Shown piece by piece: positions 59,960-64,000 of a DNA stretch of 64,000 bases. The stretch is from NCBI GenBank assembly GCA_007258455.2, contig VDFB02047230.1, positions 156,930,635-156,994,634 on the forward strand, given 5' to 3'. Positions within the stretch are counted from its first letter, which is position 1; each line of letters begins with the position of its first letter. This DNA comes from Sequoia sempervirens (taxonomy: Eukaryota > Streptophyta > Pinopsida > Cupressales > Cupressaceae). The notes under the pieces are model-generated. The model saw nothing but the letters and a program-made list of their open reading frames with translations. It ran no database searches and was not told where the DNA came from. The position numbers were made by a program, and so were the translations under genes.

Positions 59960-61660
59960 CTAAAAATATATAAACATGTCTGTATGCTGAACTCCCACTA
60001 CTCTGATAAGGAGAATGAGGAGGTGACTGACGGGGAGAGCCTGACGATCGTTATGCAGATGGGGGCTTATCATAAGGTCATGTCCTGTGGGTCCTAGGAC
60101 ACCACCACTTCTCTGAGATCTATTGTTGAGCACCTAAGAAGCACTAGGAGCCCATCTCTCAAGAGGTACCTCCTGCTCATACAAATCCTTGTAGTATCGC
60201 TCTTGATCACTAGCCCTGACCAACTCTTGAGCCATATTCGCAACTAGTCCACTATAAAGTGTAGAGAACTCTACAAACCTTTTCTCTGTCTCTTGCTTCC
60301 ACACAACCACCTAATCTCTCTCTAGCTATGCATTGTCCCTCTCAAGCTGCATCTTGTCTCTCTCCATGGACACAACCCTCACCCACTCCTCCAAGGCCTC
60401 TACTCGGGCCTACAAATCAGCCAGCCATTAATCTATGCAACCCTCCTCCTCCTGTGGTGGTCTCTCCCCCTCATCTACATCCCACTCTACAATCCAGTCT
60501 CGAAGCTCTCTCTCCTCATCTCCCATCTCCTCAGGGAAATCATCCACATCCTGGTATCTAGCCAATAATAAATCAAGGGCATCCAACTCCTCCTATCCCC
60601 TGGCCTCCTCTCCAACGACCTCCTCTCCAAAGGCCTCCTCCTTGACTTCCTCCTCACCAATAGCCTCCTCCTCTCCACCTGCCTCCCCCATGGCTACATC
60701 CTCTCCCTCTGCCTCACCCTCATGGATGGGTGACAATACTCTACCCCAACCCCTACCACCTCATCGACCTCTTCAACCACCCCACCTACCTCCTCCTCTG
60801 CCATCATCATCTCAACCTCTACCATTGTGACCACCAAAACCACCCCCTCTGCCACCACGTCGACCTTGTGGGCCTATACCTTGATGCTCTACAGGTGTTG
60901 GCTGATCAGGATCTATGTAAGGCATAGGTCTATGTTTCTCCCACCAGGTATCATAGGCTACTATTGTAGCAACATCTATTGGCCCACCCCTCCATTCCCA
61001 TTGCACTGGATGCAATGCATCAATATCTGCCTCTATCATCGCTACAAGAATCTAGGGCCCCCATAGAGGAACCTCCCTCAAAGATCTAGTGAACTTGGCT
61101 TGGTCACGCGACTCATCCTGAATCTCACAAAACTACCAGAGCACTTTGTCAGGTAAGTGTCTCTCAATGATATGTACAATGGAAATAGTCCTCCCAATTA
61201 GATAATGTGTCTAACGATAGAAAGGAAAGTGTCGATCCTCATCCCGCCACTATGCACAGTCCATGTGTGACCTCCAAATAAACTACACAAGGGTATCAAT
61301 CATGTGCCTCTAATATCCAATATCTCCAACATGCATTTTTGTAATAGTCCTGGCATATTGAAATACATAGGGAGATCGATCATCTAGTTCATGTACGACT
61401 GGTGGACGAAAAACAACAATGTGATCCCACACCCAAATCATCAATAAAGTAGTCCCACAGCTCATCGACTGCACCTCCCTATAAGCTATGTCATGAAAAT
61501 GGAAGTACAACATCGCCAGTAGATAGAGGCCCCATGCATACTATTGATGCCAAAAATTTGCAAGGTAACAACCATTATAGGAAACTCAATTAATGGGGGG
61601 ACTAATAGCACTAAACTGAGTGACCTCCGGGTTTTTAAAGAAGTCGGCTTCTTCTGTACT
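59960..61660 (-). pseudogene. Plant mobile domain / RGG / coiled-coil pseudo-ORF, antisense to Tat pol
   Basis: The minus strand from about 61660 to the TAG at 59960-59962 is one uninterrupted frame. It reads a plant-mobile-domain C-terminal half (YAWGLYLLAMLYFHFHDIA, LLMIWVWDHIVVFRPPVV, LIGRTISIVHIIERHLPDKV, then W-stop-FCEIQD in place of the usual RQFG-Q), then WEWRGG, a Gly/Arg-rich stretch (about 60770-60870), an acidic EEE-rich segment (about 60560-60720) and a coiled coil (RVEALEEWVRVVSMERDKMQ, about 60290-60380). By hand I count 17 in-frame stops: 12 TAG, 4 TGA, 1 TAA, with no frameshift. Plant mobile domains occur in transposon and silencing proteins; the activity here is unknown. The N-terminal half is missing or unrecognised. 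Confidence 0.65.
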
Positions 61661-62897
61661 TGGGGTTTTGGAATGGGAAAAGAAAGGAGATATAAAAAAT
61701 AACAATCTAACTAAGGTGATGTGCCAAGATTTAGATGTAAGGCACTATAAATCTATCTTTTGGATGCTATTTAAGGGCCGATTTAGCAATCTGCTATGTC
61801 CTAGAATAACAAAAATCAAAGATGGAAACCTGAATAATTAATTCAATGACAAAATAATTCTCACACACATTTACTGAAAAGAAGAGTCAAAGACATGATC
61901 TAAAACAACAAACTTTCATTTAAATCATAGAAGTTCTACAAATAAACAATCCAAGACAACAATGACACAATATAATGTTTTAGTCAAATAGCCTAAGAAA
62001 ACAGAAAGGTCGAACAATGGCATAGTCTGAGAGTCTTATACAATAATCTAAAAGCAATACAAAAGGCCTGGTGTCTTTTCCCTAATTTTTTTGTATCTTC
62101 TAAACTCATTTTTAGAAGGAGAAGTAGTATATATAGATAAAAATGCCACCGCCTAGTGGGCCAGTAACAAAAAAGATCTTGTATCATGAGCAATGGTGCC
62201 TACAACAATGATTTCTTTCAGTCGTTGCAACATAAAATATTCGAGCCATGGAAAGTAGTCACTTCTTGAACAAATTCATCCCCTCTAAATGATGGCAGTG
62301 ATCCTAGAAAACTCCCATGCAGACATGTGTCATTCACCAACGAGGGAAGTTTAGAATACGTGGCATGCTAGCGAGACTCGCTGCTCACTCTCAGCTTCCC
62401 TTCGATGAAGTCCCCGCAAAAGAGACACGTGGCAACAAGTCAGAGTTCATTCATTGATTCCTCCTCCTTACATTGAAAAACTACGCATTGAAGACACATG
62501 GAGCAGTCTTTACCATTGGCATTGACTGTGGGGTCCGCCAAAAAGTCTACATAGATGAAAGCTAGGTAGAACATAGACAGGGCCCGATTAAAAAGTGAAG
62601 GGAAGCATCCCTTAAGTTCCTGTGGTGACAACACATGAAAGCATGGCGGAAGATGGTAGGAGAGTGAAGGAAGGATTCTCTACAGTGAGTGCCCGACAGA
62701 CATGTGGCAATAGAGGATGAAGTTCAAAAAGATGAGGCACGGGCTAGTACTTAGAAAAAAAAAAACCAACTGGAGGGAGCTCGAGGAATTGACATTCACA
62801 GCTTTTCGCGACTACTAGGGGCGTTTCGCTTGTGGAATGAGGAACCCAAAAAAAAATTTGGCTTGCAAACCAGAGTCCCATCCATTGGGCGATAGAG
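61661..62897. other. No recognisable gene; putative minus-strand promoter region
   Basis: Contains a minus-strand TATA box at 62128-62135, about 470 bases upstream of the pseudo-ORF below it. The minus-strand frame 62744-62983 is not supported as a gene and mostly lies past the stop codon of the pseudogene at 62898. Confidence 0.35.
62128..62135 (-). promoter_or_regulatory. TATA-box candidate for the antisense ORF
   Basis: On the minus strand TTTTTATCTATATATACTACTT, a TATA box in a suitable position for transcription toward 61660. Inference from sequence only. Confidence 0.35.
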
Positions 62898-64000
62898 TTA
62901 AAGCTTAGAGAGAGCGACCTGAAGAGGAATCCAATCGATCTCGAATGGTGTTGATATGTCGCACAAATTCTCTTGCACTCCACTCAGATCAATCATTTCT
63001 TTGTAAGGAAATGTCGCGGATATACCAGCCTCAGACTCGAGTTGGAAGAGTAGCCGCGCTATTGGGTGTGTGACACCCTAGATATCTTCTACAGTAGGGT
63101 GTTGACTGAAGCTTTGGAAAGTGGATGTGTCCTATTGCTTCTCTCCTATCTTTGCTACAATCTGCTTTGTAGTAGCCACCAAGTCATCAGGAAGAAACGG
63201 GGAGGGTAAGCCCATCTGAGTTAGCTGGGAGAACCTATCTCACATGTTATTCATGGTTCGGTCCAATTTGGCAGCGCACTCACTAGCATGGAGGATGGCC
63301 GCGTGGCAGCGGCCTTCTAATTCCCAATTCCTACATTTGCCAAGTCCTTGATTGAGACCATGTATAACTTATCTAACAATTTTTCACCTCAAGAACCTTC
63401 TTCGTGATGATTTGCAGGAACTGCTCAATTGCTCCACAAACTTCCCTGCCTAAACTTGTTGCCTTCACCATAAATTGAAGCGTCGGCTGAAGGGTCAAGC
63501 AAAAGGCTTTAACCTTATCCCAGTACAAAATGTATAATTGCTGAGCCACTAGAAGGAGGCTCGATTGGGTAGTAGGGGGTTGGGGAGCATTCTTTAGAAG
63601 GGAAATCTCTACATCCCTTGAACCAACATCCTGTGTCAATTCTGCAACCCTTTTGTTTGTAGCTGAAAGTTGCTCAAACAAAGTCTTCCATTCGGTGAGC
63701 CATTTTTCTTCAGCTTGGTTTTTGTTCGTTGATTTTGTTTCAAGTGAAGAATTCATCTCCTAGAGCTCATTCTCCAATTGAGTCCTTCGATCCTTAAAGT
63801 TTGCATCCTTCTGCTACATTTTTTGCTCGAATTGGGTGCGTTGACATTCAAACTCCTCACTTTTTTGTTGCATCCCCTGCTCCGCTAGAGCCAACTGGTT
63901 ATGATATTCTTGGTTTTCCTACCGTACCTCAACGACCAGGTTGAGGTCAAAAGATTGGAACTTTGCAAGTTCCTCTCAGATTTTAGTCTGCTTTGTCTGC
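62898..64000 (-). pseudogene. Coiled-coil pseudogene, antisense, partial at the window end
   Basis: The minus strand enters from beyond 64000 with a Gln/Glu/Lys-rich coiled coil (ENQEYHNQLALAEQGMQQKS, LENEL-stop-EMNSS) through to about 63600, then a helical part (63373-63600). After a frameshift near 63340-63375 a second frame continues with coherent composition (LEGRCHAAILHASECAAKL, LPDDLVATTKQIVAKIGEKQ, PFEIDWIPLQVALSKL) to a TAA at 62898-62900. In-frame stops are mainly TAG (five) and TGA (two), again fitting CAG and CGA mutation. The family is not recognised. It resembles the coiled-coil extra ORFs of plant retroelements rather than a host gene. Confidence 0.5.

Noticed and set aside
60328..60830. 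Plus-strand Ser/Pro-rich frames (60328-60561, 60435-60830).
   Set aside because: They are the complement of the acidic/Glu-rich part of the minus-strand pseudo-ORF, which has domain support.
59960..61660. That TAG/TGA/TAA codons are read as Gln/Arg, through a variant code or U-to-C RNA editing as in some plant organelles.
   Set aside because: The sequence lies in nuclear transposon-rich DNA, and other elements here carry frameshifts as well. Deamination of methylated cytosine in a dead copy explains the stops without new biology.

Overview
This is plant nuclear DNA made almost entirely of old, nested, decayed transposable elements, with fragments of one ordinary host gene. There are no bacterial-type operons, RNA genes or CRISPR arrays. 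Very long LTR retrotransposons, Tat-type Ty3/gypsy pol, L1-type LINEs, hAT elements and a carrier gene with a 2.9-kb intron suggest a large-genome land plant. A gymnosperm such as a conifer fits best, but that is inference. A run of exactly 100 N (34053-34152) is a scaffold gap, so the two sides need not be adjacent.

Layout. 1-3570: three degenerate short-period repeat fields, including nine copies of the palindromic 10-mer CTA-W4-TAG. 4240-7532: one ancestral ORF, now split by a frameshift and two TAG codons, followed by an LTR-like end (7533-8510) with a palindromic telobox and a TATA box. 8.5-15.8 kb: no gene; a hAT end relic, small tandem duplications and weak LTR traces. 15.8-28.1 kb: pieces of L1-type LINE (endonuclease start, endonuclease end, reverse transcriptase) separated by other insertions. 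Among these are a 1.4-kb non-autonomous hAT (15936-17337, 8-bp TSD) and a 3.6-kb hAT with a broken transposase (22302-25902, 8-bp TSD). 30.1-33.4 kb: two minus-strand exons of a mitochondrial carrier gene, with a 76-bp minisatellite in the intron between them.

34153 to the end: a Tat-lineage Ty3/gypsy element (archaeal-type RNase H, then integrase) with a tandem-repeat-rich 3' region. It is split at 38010/59383 by a complete 21.4-kb LTR retrotransposon (38011-59377, TSD GGTCT). That element has LTRs of about 6 kb, and its 3' LTR holds a 2787-bp copia-like solo LTR (TSD CCTAT). Beyond it, on the opposite strand, lies a plant-mobile-domain/coiled-coil pseudo-ORF (59960-61660), where Tat elements are known to carry antisense extra ORFs. 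A second antisense coiled-coil pseudogene runs off the window end.

Most notable. (1) The 21.4-kb element places the archaeal-type RNase H between protease and RT and also keeps a degenerate classical RNase H after RT. The 34-kb element has the usual RNase H-integrase order. (2) The antisense plant-mobile-domain ORF has 17 in-frame stops but no frameshift over about 1.7 kb, and 12 of the stops are TAG. This looks like deamination of methylated CAG (CHG) codons. (3) Both 6-kb LTRs begin with a hairpin whose substitutions all preserve pairing. All translations, alignments and counts were done by eye.
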